The notes under the pieces: model-generated
What the model was told of the DNA's origin: nothing
The model's input: the letters and a program-made list of their open reading frames with translations, nothing else
Databases searched by the model: none
Part shown: positions 35,588 to 43,792 of the stretch, piece by piece
How the letters are laid out: each line of letters starts with the position of its first letter
Numbering within the stretch: the first letter of the stretch is position 1
Position numbers and translations under genes: made by a program
DNA from: a virus
DNA: 64,000 nt
IMG/VR virus record: IMGVR_UViG_3300031857_000005
Location: 240,366 to 304,365 of that record
Direction: 5' to 3' (one strand)

Positions 35588-37963
35588 ATGGATCTGTTTA
35601 ATCCACCAAAAACATTTAATTATAAAATTATGATAAAAGATTTAGAGTTTTCTAAATTTGAAAACCCACCTATTCAAGTAGTATGGGAAGACATTTCAGA
35701 GAATTTCACACAAGATAAGATTAAGAGTGTTAAACATTACTTCCAAAAGAAGTACGGTTCCACTAATGTGAATGTTATCACAAAAGTTAAAAACATTCAG
35801 GAAGATACTATGCAAAGTGTTGATGTGTCTGTAAACATTATGGACACAAATTATCAAACTGATTTGTTGAAACAATTTCTTAAGTCTAAGGGGTATGAAA
35901 ATCGTATTGATGAGGTTATGTCAATCAATAGAATGGTTGAGAATAAAATGTCTGAATCAGAAGATGAAACCTCATCATTTAAGAAATGGTATATCAAAAA
36001 TATTGAATTCTCTAATTTCTTATCATATGGTGATAATCAGCGTATTGATTTTGATAAATGTAATGGTATTACAGTAGTTGAATCTAATCCACCTAACTTT
36101 GGTGGTAAGACAGTATTATCGGTGGATTTATTAATGTTCCTATTCTTTAATGAGACAACAAAAACATCAAAGGCGGAAGAAATCTTTAATCGATTTACCG
36201 ATAAAAACTCGGTAGTTGTAAAGGGTGAAATTATTATTGATGGTGAAGAATATATTATTGTTAGAAACATCGAAAGAAAAATGTCTAAGAAAGGTGAATG
36301 GAATGTTAAAACCGAATTAGACTTCTTCAAAAAACTTTCCGACGGTAGTTTACAAAACTTTACTGGTGAACAAAGACGAGAAACCGAACAATTCATTAAA
36401 ACATCAATCGGTTCTAAAGATGATTTCTTAATGACAATTTTAACCACCGCAACAAATCTTGAGGACCTTTTGGAATCAAAACCAACGGCAAGAGGACAGG
36501 TACTCTCAAGGTTTATGGGGTTGGAGTTTTTAAAGAAAAAAGAAGAATCTGCAAAACAAATTTATTCTGATTTTTCTAAATCAATGTTATCTAATGTTTA
36601 TAATACTGAGCAATTAAAAAGTGATAATGAACAATATGAAACTGATATTGAAAATTTTAAAACTAGTATTGATACATTGAAAGACGAACTTAATCAAGTT
36701 GAAGTAAACTTAACAAAGGGTAAGGATTATCGTGACGATATGTTAAAAAAGAAACATACTGATATAGATAATGATATTGCTCAAACAAACCCTGATAAGG
36801 TACAAGATGAGATTAACTCATTTGAGTATCAAAAAGGTGACATCATTAAGAAGTCAAATGAATTACAGGTAGTTGAACCATCTTCTTTTTATTATGAGGA
36901 TCAACACGATAAGGTTAAAGAAGAATATAACGAAGTATTCAAGGAAAAAATCCAAGTTGAGAGTAAGATTAAATCAATTGAGGAATTAAAGAGTTCCGTT
37001 GATGGTGGAATTAAATGCGAACACTGTGGTATTGATTTAATGATGGCATCAATCACCCAATCTAAAATTGCCGAACTTGATGGTTATAATAGGCAAAAAG
37101 AGGAAAAAGAGGGGTTAATGACGGTTTTATCAGGCAAAGAACAGGCATTTGTACAACTTAAAAAAGAGTTTGATGAGTATGAGAAAAACAAACTTATTAA
37201 AGAAAAATATGATTTGAGTATTGAGAGTTATAATCTTAAAATTGAAAATTTAAAACAAAAATTAGGAAGGTATAACGAATTGATTGAAAAAATTAAGGAA
37301 AATGAGAAGATTGAGGGTATGTTGTTAAAAGCAGGTATTAGAATTGAGGAACTTGAAAGAGAAAAGACTCAAAAACAAACACTAATCAATAATAATACTT
37401 ACCAAATCACCTCGTTGGAAGATAAGATTAAAAATAATTTAAATACAATAATCAAAATTCAGGAGGAATCTGAAAAAGAAAAATTATATAAAATATATTT
37501 GGAGGCGTTCGGTAAAAATGGGATATCTAAAATCATAATGAAAACTATGATGCCGATAATAAACTCAGAACTTCAAAGACTAATGGAGGATAGTTCATAC
37601 TTCAAACTTGAAGTTAGAATTAACGATAAGAATGAAGTTGAGTTTATGATGATTGACAACGGTACTGGTGTTGAGAAATTAATGACATCAGGTTCAGGTT
37701 ATGAAAAAACAATTGCATCATTGGCATTGAGATCAGTATTAAGTAAGATTTGTTCGTTACCAAAACCAAATATAATTGTCTTTGATGAGGTGTTCGGAAA
37801 AATATCTAACGACAATTTGGAAATGGTTTCAGAATTCTTTATTAAAATTAAAGAATATTTTGAGAAAATATTTGTCATTACACACAACCCAATGGTTAAT
37901 CAGTGGGCGGACACCATCGTTAAGATTAGAAAAGAAGATAATATTTCAAAGGTATATCAATAA
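35588..37963 (+). CDS. 46: Recombination endonuclease subunit gp46 (SbcC/Rad50-like) with N-terminal extension
   Basis: The ATPase starts at about residue 138 (IEFSNFLSYGDNQRIDF). Its Walker A reads SNPPNFGGKTVL, keeping GK-Thr but replacing the first Gly by Pro. A long coiled coil follows with a zinc hook CEHCGID at about 477, then the ABC signature SGSGYEKT (about 700) and Walker B NIIVFDEVFG (about 730). It pairs with gp47 to resect DNA ends. Compared with T4 gp46 (560 aa) it is longer (791 aa), with about 135 extra N-terminal residues that contain no motif I recognise. Confidence 0.92.
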   Translation: MDLFNPPKTFNYKIMIKDLEFSKFENPPIQVVWEDISENFTQDKIKSVKHYFQKKYGSTNVNVITKVKNIQEDTMQSVDVSVNIMDTNYQTDLLKQFLKSKGYENRIDEVMSINRMVENKMSESEDETSSFKKWYIKNIEFSNFLSYGDNQRIDFDKCNGITVVESNPPNFGGKTVLSVDLLMFLFFNETTKTSKAEEIFNRFTDKNSVVVKGEIIIDGEEYIIVRNIERKMSKKGEWNVKTELDFFKKLSDGSLQNFTGEQRRETEQFIKTSIGSKDDFLMTILTTATNLEDLLESKPTARGQVLSRFMGLEFLKKKEESAKQIYSDFSKSMLSNVYNTEQLKSDNEQYETDIENFKTSIDTLKDELNQVEVNLTKGKDYRDDMLKKKHTDIDNDIAQTNPDKVQDEINSFEYQKGDIIKKSNELQVVEPSSFYYEDQHDKVKEEYNEVFKEKIQVESKIKSIEELKSSVDGGIKCEHCGIDLMMASITQSKIAELDGYNRQKEEKEGLMTVLSGKEQAFVQLKKEFDEYEKNKLIKEKYDLSIESYNLKIENLKQKLGRYNELIEKIKENEKIEGMLLKAGIRIEELEREKTQKQTLINNNTYQITSLEDKIKNNLNTIIKIQEESEKEKLYKIYLEAFGKNGISKIIMKTMMPIINSELQRLMEDSSYFKLEVRINDKNEVEFMMIDNGTGVEKLMTSGSGYEKTIASLALRSVLSKICSLPKPNIIVFDEVFGKISNDNLEMVSEFFIKIKEYFEKIFVITHNPMVNQWADTIVKIRKEDNISKVYQ

Positions 37964-38015
37964 GATAGATGACTAAGTGGATTTTTATTCTTATATTTAG
38001 GTAAATAAGTTTAAA

Positions 38016-38705
38016 ATGAGAGATAAGAAAATTTTGGTTAGGGATTTAGTTATTCATTTAAAAAAATTAAAGTTTGCAAAATATTTAGTTGAGTATATTG
38101 ATAACGAAATTCCTTTAACCATATTCCCTATTGCGAATAGGGAGGGGTTGACAATTAATGAATGGGTGAAAGATGTTGAAGATGATGTAAGACAACACAC
38201 AGTTTTGACTACAACCAGATTATCATATGATGGTGTTAAATCATTTTTAGTTTACAAATTAAATACAATTCTCTCAACCTATAACGACGCAAATATTAAA
38301 GTACTTAAAATTACTGAGATTGTTAATACTGAAGAAATTGAGGGTAAATCTTTTGACGCTATATTTGAGTTTAACGGTGAAATTATTATAATTGAAATTA
38401 AAGTAACCCAAAGCGATACCGCATTTACAGGTGCAACACATACAACATCAAAAGCGGATATTTTTTTATTAATATCATTATCAATTAATCGTGATAAAAA
38501 AGTTAAGGAAAGTGAAAAATATGTTGATGGTATTTTCGGTATGTTAATTAACTTGGATAAAGATTTTTGGAAAGGTGAGGCTAAAAATAATAGTAGTTTT
38601 ACTACACTTAAATTTTTATCAAATATTGACTATAGTGAAAATATTTTTTGTGGTAGTCTTAAAAACAATAAAGTATACCAAAAACTAATTTTTGAAAAAA
38701 TATGA
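38016..38705 (+). CDS. Type II restriction endonuclease, PD-(D/E)XK type
   Basis: The 229-aa protein has the core D114 (FDAIFEF), then E127-I-K129 in IIIEIKVTQSDT, followed by a KADIFLLISL strand. This is the PD-(D/E)XK arrangement of many type II enzymes. Its TGA overlaps the ATG of a DNA methyltransferase (ATGA), so the two are translated together as an R-M pair would be. The target sequence cannot be predicted. A palindrome (8-bp arms, GCG loop, 38125-38143) lies early in its coding region. It could attack host or competing phage DNA, or be a solitary nuclease; the pairing favours R-M. Confidence 0.75.
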   Translation: MRDKKILVRDLVIHLKKLKFAKYLVEYIDNEIPLTIFPIANREGLTINEWVKDVEDDVRQHTVLTTTRLSYDGVKSFLVYKLNTILSTYNDANIKVLKITEIVNTEEIEGKSFDAIFEFNGEIIIIEIKVTQSDTAFTGATHTTSKADIFLLISLSINRDKKVKESEKYVDGIFGMLINLDKDFWKGEAKNNSSFTTLKFLSNIDYSENIFCGSLKNNKVYQKLIFEKI

Positions 38706-39613
38706 ATGAAGTAATTTTAGGTAATGCGATTGAAGTATTACAAAGATATGAGGATAATACATTTGATTTAACTGTAACATCACCACCGTATGATAACTTA
38801 AGAACTTATAATGGAAAAATTAAGGATGAGGTTGTCTTTGAAGATGGATTTAGTTTCCCATTTGTGGAAATGGCTCGTGAGTTATATAGAGTAACCAAGA
38901 AGGGTGGTGTTGTTATTTGGGTGGTAAATGATCAAGTAAAAAATGGTGGAGAAACTGGTAGTTCATTCAGACAAGCACTTAAATTTAAGGAGATTGGATT
39001 TACATTGTACGATACGATGATTTATCATAAGAATGGAGCCCCATTTCCTGAAACAGGTAGATACTCACAAGTATTTGAATATATGTTCGTCCTTTCAAAA
39101 GGGAAACCAAAAACGGTTAATCTATTAAAAGATAAACCAAATAGATGGGCGGGACATAGTAATTTTGGTGATCCATCAAAAAGAGAAAAAGACGGAAACC
39201 TTAAAAAGGTTGACAAGTTTGTTGTATCTGAATTCGGTACAAGGTATAATGTATGGTATGTTAATAATGGTAAAGGGTTCTCATCCAAAGACGACATTGC
39301 ATTCCAACATCCTGCAATATTTCCGGAATCATTGGCTGAGGATCATATTCTATCTTGGAGTAATGAAGGTGATATAGTATTAGATCCTATGTGTGGTAGT
39401 GGAACGACATTGAAGATGGCGAAACTTAATAACAGGAATTATTTGGGTATTGACATCAATGAAGAATATGTCGATTTATCAAATCTAAGAATACAAAATA
39501 TTGAACCATACACTAATGAAACACCTAATCCAAAGGTTAAATTCCTTTTATCTAAAGAAGATGCTTTATTGAAAAGAAAAAATAATAAAGAATCTAAAAA
39601 TTTGTTGGATTAA
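38702..39613 (+). CDS. DNA methyltransferase (N6-adenine or N4-cytosine), R-M partner
   Basis: The catalytic motif TSPPYDN is at residues 26-32 and the SAM-binding motif LDPMCGSGTT at about 227-236, the beta-type order (motif IV before motif I). FMETGRYSQ-like text and YNVWYV belong to the target region of the family. At 303 aa it is a usual length. It shares a 4-nt overlap with the restriction nuclease ahead of it. It would protect phage DNA against that nuclease and possibly against host enzymes. The base modified cannot be decided by eye. Confidence 0.85.
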   Translation: MNEVILGNAIEVLQRYEDNTFDLTVTSPPYDNLRTYNGKIKDEVVFEDGFSFPFVEMARELYRVTKKGGVVIWVVNDQVKNGGETGSSFRQALKFKEIGFTLYDTMIYHKNGAPFPETGRYSQVFEYMFVLSKGKPKTVNLLKDKPNRWAGHSNFGDPSKREKDGNLKKVDKFVVSEFGTRYNVWYVNNGKGFSSKDDIAFQHPAIFPESLAEDHILSWSNEGDIVLDPMCGSGTTLKMAKLNNRNYLGIDINEEYVDLSNLRIQNIEPYTNETPNPKVKFLLSKEDALLKRKNNKESKNLLD

Positions 39614-39631
39614 TAATTATTTGTATATTTG
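39601..39631 (+). promoter_or_regulatory. Host-type promoter TTTG-N19-TATATTTG
   Basis: TTTG at 39601-39604 and TATATTTG at 39624-39631, separated by exactly 19 nt, the known Bacteroidota -33/-7 layout. The ATG at 39645 follows after 13 nt. It overlaps the end of the methyltransferase gene. Confidence 0.75.
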
Positions 39632-39644
39632 TAAAAAAAACAAT

Positions 39645-40181
39645 ATGAGATATCTAATGTTTGTGTACGGTGAAAGTGAAACTATGGATAGTGAAGCCTT
39701 AACCACTAAAATTGGTAAAGAAATCCAACCCATTGTAATTTCAGAACAGATAAAATACATTTATGGTGATGGTAACGCAATTTTTCATTTTGAATCTGAG
39801 TTAAAATATGAAGAAATGTCTATGTATGTTGAGATGGTTTTTGAAGAATTAGAAGACATTATGTTTACCTTAATACCATTTAATGGTAAGATGGCAACAA
39901 ATATGGGTAAGGATAGAAAAAATCACCTATTGTCTATTGATGAGGAGGATAAGATTGAGATTAATACTTTCACTGTTAGTTCTGAAGATATTAGTAATGA
40001 TGGTGCGATTTTTGATATGTTTATGGATATGATTAATCAAGGTAGTCCATTTATTATCAATAAAACAAATGAAGATGTGTGTAATATGTCATTGGACGAA
40101 CTTTTAGATAAAATCAATGACAAGGGAATAAATTCACTCACAAAGGCGGAGAAATTAAAATTGGAACAATACTCAAAATAA
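39645..40181 (+). CDS. Hypothetical protein before the sigma gene (178 aa)
   Basis: The start is chosen at 39645 (MRYLMFVYGESETMDSEALT) because the promoter -7 element lies at 39624-39631; the longer reading from 39621 would start upstream of it. Mixed alpha/beta, strongly acidic; the last 30 residues (KGINSLTKAEKLKLEQYSK) resemble the C-terminal helix seen in many small phage proteins. It is followed after 5 nt by the sigma factor and probably transcribed with it. No family known. Confidence 0.6.
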   Translation: MRYLMFVYGESETMDSEALTTKIGKEIQPIVISEQIKYIYGDGNAIFHFESELKYEEMSMYVEMVFEELEDIMFTLIPFNGKMATNMGKDRKNHLLSIDEEDKIEINTFTVSSEDISNDGAIFDMFMDMINQGSPFIINKTNEDVCNMSLDELLDKINDKGINSLTKAEKLKLEQYSK

Positions 40182-40186
40182 AATAT

Positions 40187-40987
40187 ATGAAGGAAAAAGG
40201 AACAGGAATGCCCATTAATCAGGATGAAATCTCTCACTACCTAAAGGATATTAGGAAGATTAAAGTTATGACACCTGAAAGGGAAAAAGAATTATCTAAA
40301 CTTATGATGTCGGATACTTTAACTGACAAACAACGAAAACAAGTTGAACAGGAGTTGTTAACAGGTAATTTACGATTTGTTATTACCGTTGCAAAACAAT
40401 ATCAAAATCAAGGTTTGGATTTTCCTGATTTGGTTGCTGAGGGTAACTTAGGGTTATTGAAAGCAATTAAAAACTTTGATTGGAGTAAAAATTTGAGATT
40501 TATTTCATATGCCGTTTGGTGGGTTAAACAATCTATTATTCAGTCTTTAAATGACAATGCGAGAACAATTAGACTTCCTGTAAATGTTGTTCAGGAACTT
40601 CATAAAGCTAAAAAAGAAATTGAGAATAATGGAGGAAAACTATCGGATAAATTCTCATCTTTACCATCAATGATTGACTTAGATATGAATATCAATGATG
40701 AGGGAGATACATTCCTTGATATGATACCAAATATGGATGCAGACGCTCCTGATGCGGCTTTTAATACTGCGGACATTCTTAAAGAAAAATTAATCAATAC
40801 ACTTAGTGTTTTAGATGAAAGAGAACGAGTAATTATTGAGGATTATTTTGGACTTAGTGGAACACCAAGAACTTTGGAAGATATTGGAGGTGATTTTGGT
40901 TTAACTAAAGAACGAGTAAGACAGATTAAAGAAAGAGCTTTGAGAAGGTTACGAAATGAGAGTTCTGAATTATTTGATTATATCTAA
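40187..40987 (+). CDS. RNA polymerase sigma-70 factor, RpoD-like with shortened region 3
   Basis: The 266-aa protein has region 1.2 (about 11-40), region 2 (FVITVAKQYQNQGLDF.DLVAEGNLGLL, FISYAVWWVKQSI, RLPVN, about 60-132) and region 4 (TLEDIGGDFGLTKERVRQIKERALRRLR, about 229-256). It resembles the short Bacteroidota primary sigma. Between 133 and 195 the region 3 helices are cut down and replaced by acidic sequence. It probably redirects host RNA polymerase to phage promoters, likely the late class, replacing T4 gp55. The start could also be the Met at residue 8. It is transcribed with the upstream gene from a host-type promoter. Confidence 0.9.
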   Translation: MKEKGTGMPINQDEISHYLKDIRKIKVMTPEREKELSKLMMSDTLTDKQRKQVEQELLTGNLRFVITVAKQYQNQGLDFPDLVAEGNLGLLKAIKNFDWSKNLRFISYAVWWVKQSIIQSLNDNARTIRLPVNVVQELHKAKKEIENNGGKLSDKFSSLPSMIDLDMNINDEGDTFLDMIPNMDADAPDAAFNTADILKEKLINTLSVLDERERVIIEDYFGLSGTPRTLEDIGGDFGLTKERVRQIKERALRRLRNESSELFDYI

Positions 40988-41007
40988 ATAATTTTCTATA
41001 CTTTTTG

Positions 41008-41038
41008 TTTGGTGGTTTAAAAAAGATCATTACATTTG
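41008..41038 (+). promoter_or_regulatory. Host-type promoter TTTG-N19-TACATTTG
   Basis: TTTG at 41008-41011, TACATTTG at 41031-41038, exact 19-nt spacer. The start codon at 41062 is 23 nt downstream, so the ATG at 41005 in the same frame lies upstream of the transcript and is not the start. Confidence 0.8.
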
Positions 41039-41061
41039 TAATGTATCTAAAACGAAATATT

Positions 41062-41508
41062 ATGACAAACGACATCATCAAAGTAAACGAAGGAACATTA
41101 TCAGGAGACGTATTCTACGGATCATTCAACACCACAGTAAAAGGTAAAAGAATTTCAGTTTCGGTTTCAAACCACCTTAAAGATGCGGACAAAGAATACG
41201 AATTCCGTATCGCAAATAAATGTCAGGCAGGATTCATCAATATCCACGACACTAAAGGAACTGCGGCGAGTGTTATTCGTGGATACCAAAAAAACTCATT
41301 GGTTAATATCCAAGCAAAAAATGAGTACGGACAGTGGATGAATGTTTACACAATTAAAGGTGGTAAGTGGTACTCAATCGACAAAGGGTTCTTGGATGTG
41401 TTAACTGTTGGGACAATGAGAGAGTCATTCCCTGATATGTGTGACATGGAACTTTGGGGTAGAATGGGAGCAAAAACTTGGGCAGACAAATCATTTAAAC
41501 AAAACTAA
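41062..41508 (+). CDS. Early-type hypothetical protein (148 aa)
   Basis: I start it at 41062 (MTNDIIKVNEGTLSGDVFYG), behind the strongest-looking promoter in the window. Codon use differs from neighbours, with many C-ending codons (ATC, AAC, TTC), as expected of a highly expressed gene. The fold appears beta-rich with a few charges (GKRISVSVSNHLKDA). It is followed by a G/C hairpin. Function unknown; an abundant early protein that acts on the host is plausible. Confidence 0.65.
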   Translation: MTNDIIKVNEGTLSGDVFYGSFNTTVKGKRISVSVSNHLKDADKEYEFRIANKCQAGFINIHDTKGTAASVIRGYQKNSLVNIQAKNEYGQWMNVYTIKGGKWYSIDKGFLDVLTVGTMRESFPDMCDMELWGRMGAKTWADKSFKQN

Positions 41509-41513
41509 AAAAA

Positions 41514-41533
41514 TGGGGGGGTATAACCCCCCA
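41514..41533. terminator. G/C hairpin with A-tract upstream
   Basis: A T-GGGGGG/CCCCCC-A stem with a seventh G plus TATAA in the loop. On the minus strand it is followed by seven T; on the plus strand by ACATACAC, so termination in the plus direction would be weak or partial. Confidence 0.5.
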
Positions 41534-41573
41534 CATACACAAAAACAACCTTATTGGGAAATTAAAAAATAAT

Positions 41574-42020
41574 ATGGGAAGCGTAATTGATTATATTGAA
41601 TGTACAAATTGTAAACACGAAGCGTTTAGTGACTTCTATTACAAAACAGGGGAACAATATGTAAGTTGTAATAACTGTGGGTATCACTACTCACAAACAT
41701 TCCAAAGGGACGGTACCGGAAGGTTCATCACCAAAGACGGAAGTGATGATTATCATTTTGAAAATCTGATTATGAATGTTTCGGAACTTAAAAATCCTTA
41801 TGGTGCGTACAGAATAAAGACATATCATTCACCAGCAACACAGTGTGGTTCTTTTGAGAATGAAGAACAGTGTAACGAGTTTAAGAAAAGTATTATGGAT
41901 GATGTTGAAATTGAATTTGCGTCGGTATCCAGGTTTATTAACGAGGAAATTGTTGTTGAGACAATAATTGATAATGGACCTGAAGTTGATTCTTCTGGAT
42001 TTACAATTGAGGATCGTTAA
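41574..42020 (+). CDS. Zinc-ribbon protein (148 aa)
   Basis: The N-terminal 40 residues hold CTNCKHEAF and CNNCGYHY, a clear two-knuckle ribbon. The rest is unremarkable mixed sequence. It probably shares the transcript of the early gene ahead of it and ends in a terminator. The related short ribbon protein at 32983 has a different order. Function unknown; nucleic-acid binding is possible. Confidence 0.65.
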   Translation: MGSVIDYIECTNCKHEAFSDFYYKTGEQYVSCNNCGYHYSQTFQRDGTGRFITKDGSDDYHFENLIMNVSELKNPYGAYRIKTYHSPATQCGSFENEEQCNEFKKSIMDDVEIEFASVSRFINEEIVVETIIDNGPEVDSSGFTIEDR

Positions 42021-42047
42021 TTTAAAATAACAGCCCTATCATATATG

Positions 42048-42073
42048 AACCCCCACCTAAAATGGGGGTTTTT
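42048..42073 (+). terminator. Rho-independent terminator
   Basis: Stem AACCCCCA / TGGGGGTT, loop CCTAAAA, then T run. It ends the early block before the lysis operon. Confidence 0.85.
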
Positions 42074-42084
42074 CTTTATCTTTT

Positions 42085-42092
42085 ATATTTAT
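42085..42092 (+). promoter_or_regulatory. Candidate late promoter motif ATATTTAT
   Basis: ATATTTAT just after the terminator and 18 nt before the start at 42111, at the head of the probable lysis operon. Confidence 0.5.
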
Positions 42093-42110
42093 TAGGTATA
42101 GTTTAATAAT

Positions 42111-43199
42111 ATGAAAGAAAAATTTTTACCTTGGTTTTTATTATTTTGTGCGATAGGTTTATCGGGAACTGCTGCCTATTATAGTGTTGTTGGATTATCA
42201 ATTGTTTTTATTGGCGTTGCAATACCAGTAATAATAATGGGTTCATTTTTGGAGATATCAAAAATTGCTATTGCAACATATCTTCATGACAAATGGAAGG
42301 AAACATATGGCGCGTTGAAGATATACATGACGATTGCATTGGTGACTTTATCAATTATAACCTCTTTAGGGATTTATGGATTATTGAGTACAGGGTTTCA
42401 GGGAAACATTGCAAAACTTGAAATAAATGAGAAAAAAGTCAAAAATGTTGAAGTTAAAAAGAAACGATTTGAAGAAATAAAAGACGAACTCTCTAAAGAA
42501 AAAACAATTCTTAATGGGGATATAACAAAGTTGAGAGACGGACTTTCAAATAACACCACCACACAATCTGTGGACGGTAGAACTGGACAAGTAGTTACAA
42601 GAGCAAATAATGCGAATAGACGATCATTTGAGACACAACTATCACAAGCACAAGTTAGAAGAGACACTATCGCAAAACGAATTGATTCAATGAATGATAG
42701 TATTACTAAACTTGACATTGAAATTTTAGATATGGAATCTCAAGAAATATCTGGTAGTGAACTTGGGGCTATTAAGTATGTAAGTGAACTTCTTGATTGG
42801 GAAATTAAAAGGACTGCAAATTTATTTATTTTAATTTTAATATTTGTATTCGATCCTTTAGCAATCACATTGGTTATTGCAACAAACCAAGCATTTAAGT
42901 CAAGAAGAAAAGAAGAAGACACCCCCCAAGTACCCATTAACTACCCTCCAAGTACCCCCCAAGTTAATGATACCGATGAACTACCGATGAACTACCGATC
43001 AACTACCGATCAAGTCAATGAGTATAGTTTTATTGATTATGATATATCCAAGGAGTTATCAGATGATATTGAAAATGATACGCCAAAACCATCATCCCCT
43101 GATTTAGTTGTTGATGAATTGTTTGATACAATTGATAAATATGAATTAGATATTAATGAAGTAAAAAATAAAAAAAGATTAGTATATAAAAAAGAATGA
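42111..43199 (+). CDS. Membrane protein with coiled coil and soluble acidic tail (362 aa)
   Basis: Two or three N-terminal hydrophobic segments (residues about 5-50 and 72-92), a coiled coil (about 95-230), then another hydrophobic helix (about 238-262, LFILILIFVFDPLAITLVI), and a Pro-rich, acidic tail. The tail carries short repeats of the type PINYPPST, from DNA repeats at 42920-43015. It lies directly upstream of an amidase with a 4-nt overlap (ATGA). A role in holin-type membrane disruption or membrane anchoring during lysis is possible; it is larger than known holins. Confidence 0.55.
   Translation: MKEKFLPWFLLFCAIGLSGTAAYYSVVGLSIVFIGVAIPVIIMGSFLEISKIAIATYLHDKWKETYGALKIYMTIALVTLSIITSLGIYGLLSTGFQGNIAKLEINEKKVKNVEVKKKRFEEIKDELSKEKTILNGDITKLRDGLSNNTTTQSVDGRTGQVVTRANNANRRSFETQLSQAQVRRDTIAKRIDSMNDSITKLDIEILDMESQEISGSELGAIKYVSELLDWEIKRTANLFILILIFVFDPLAITLVIATNQAFKSRRKEEDTPQVPINYPPSTPQVNDTDELPMNYRSTTDQVNEYSFIDYDISKELSDDIENDTPKPSSPDLVVDELFDTIDKYELDINEVKNKKRLVYKKE
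42985..43015 (+). repeat. Short tandem coding repeat
   Basis: AACTACCGATS-type units of about 11 nt repeated in tandem (GAACTACCGAT, GAACTACCGAT, CAACTACCGAT) within the Pro-rich tail of the 42111 gene. Confidence 0.6.
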
Positions 43200-43792
43200 T
43201 TGATGTTGTAAAATACGGAGAATTTAAACCGACGGGAAAACAAAAGAAGAAAAAACAAATAATTTTATCTCATACATCTAGAGATGTTAAAAACTATTTA
43301 ATGTCTTTAAAGTACCGATATAACGGAAAATACGACAAAGTTCCAAATTATATTGTTAACCGAGAAGGTAAAATTTTAAAACTTCTAAATGATAATGAAC
43401 ACTCTAATTATTTTTCAGAACCCAATATAAATAGGAACTCAATCATAGTATGTTTAGAGAATTTAGGATGGATGGAAAAAGAACCATTAAAAAATTCACA
43501 CATTAATTGGATTGGTAATATTTATAAGGAGAAGATATATGAAAAAAAGTGGAGAGATTACTTTTTTTGGCAACCATATACTGAAATTCAGATAGAAAAA
43601 ACTGCCGAATTATGTAATCATTTAATGAAAGAACTCTCTATAACAAAAGAATGTATCGGACATAATACTAAAATAAATGGTGTTGAAAGATATGAAGGTA
43701 TTGTGACTAAAAGTAATTTTGATAGTGAATTTACTGATGTTAGTCCGGCTTTTAATTTTGAACAATTTATAAAGCTAATTGAAAATGAATAA
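43196..43792 (+). CDS. Endolysin, N-acetylmuramoyl-L-alanine amidase (amidase_2/T7-lysozyme-like)
   Basis: The 198-aa protein has HTSRDV with the first zinc His at 26, a PNYIVNREGKI strand (about 50-60), NSIIVCLENLGW (about 81-92), a second zinc His in IGHNTK (H156), and FTDVSPAFNF (about 179-188) where the amidase fold closes. That is the layout of amidase_2 and T7-type lysozymes. It would cleave the peptide bridge of peptidoglycan. It has no signal peptide, so release needs a membrane hole. The N-terminal Lys run (KQKKKK) is unusual. Confidence 0.8.
   Translation: MIDVVKYGEFKPTGKQKKKKQIILSHTSRDVKNYLMSLKYRYNGKYDKVPNYIVNREGKILKLLNDNEHSNYFSEPNINRNSIIVCLENLGWMEKEPLKNSHINWIGNIYKEKIYEKKWRDYFFWQPYTEIQIEKTAELCNHLMKELSITKECIGHNTKINGVERYEGIVTKSNFDSEFTDVSPAFNFEQFIKLIENE

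Noticed and set aside
38125-38143. Palindrome in the restriction nuclease gene as an operator
   Set aside because: An 8-bp stem with a GCG loop is visible but lies in coding sequence with no promoter nearby; mentioned in the gene entry only.
41005-41061. ATG at 41005 as start of the early gene
   Set aside because: It overlaps the -33 element of the promoter, so transcripts would begin downstream of it; the ATG at 41062 fits.
42111-43199. Calling the membrane coiled-coil protein a holin
   Set aside because: It is much larger than holins and its topology is not clear; only its position next to the amidase suggests it.
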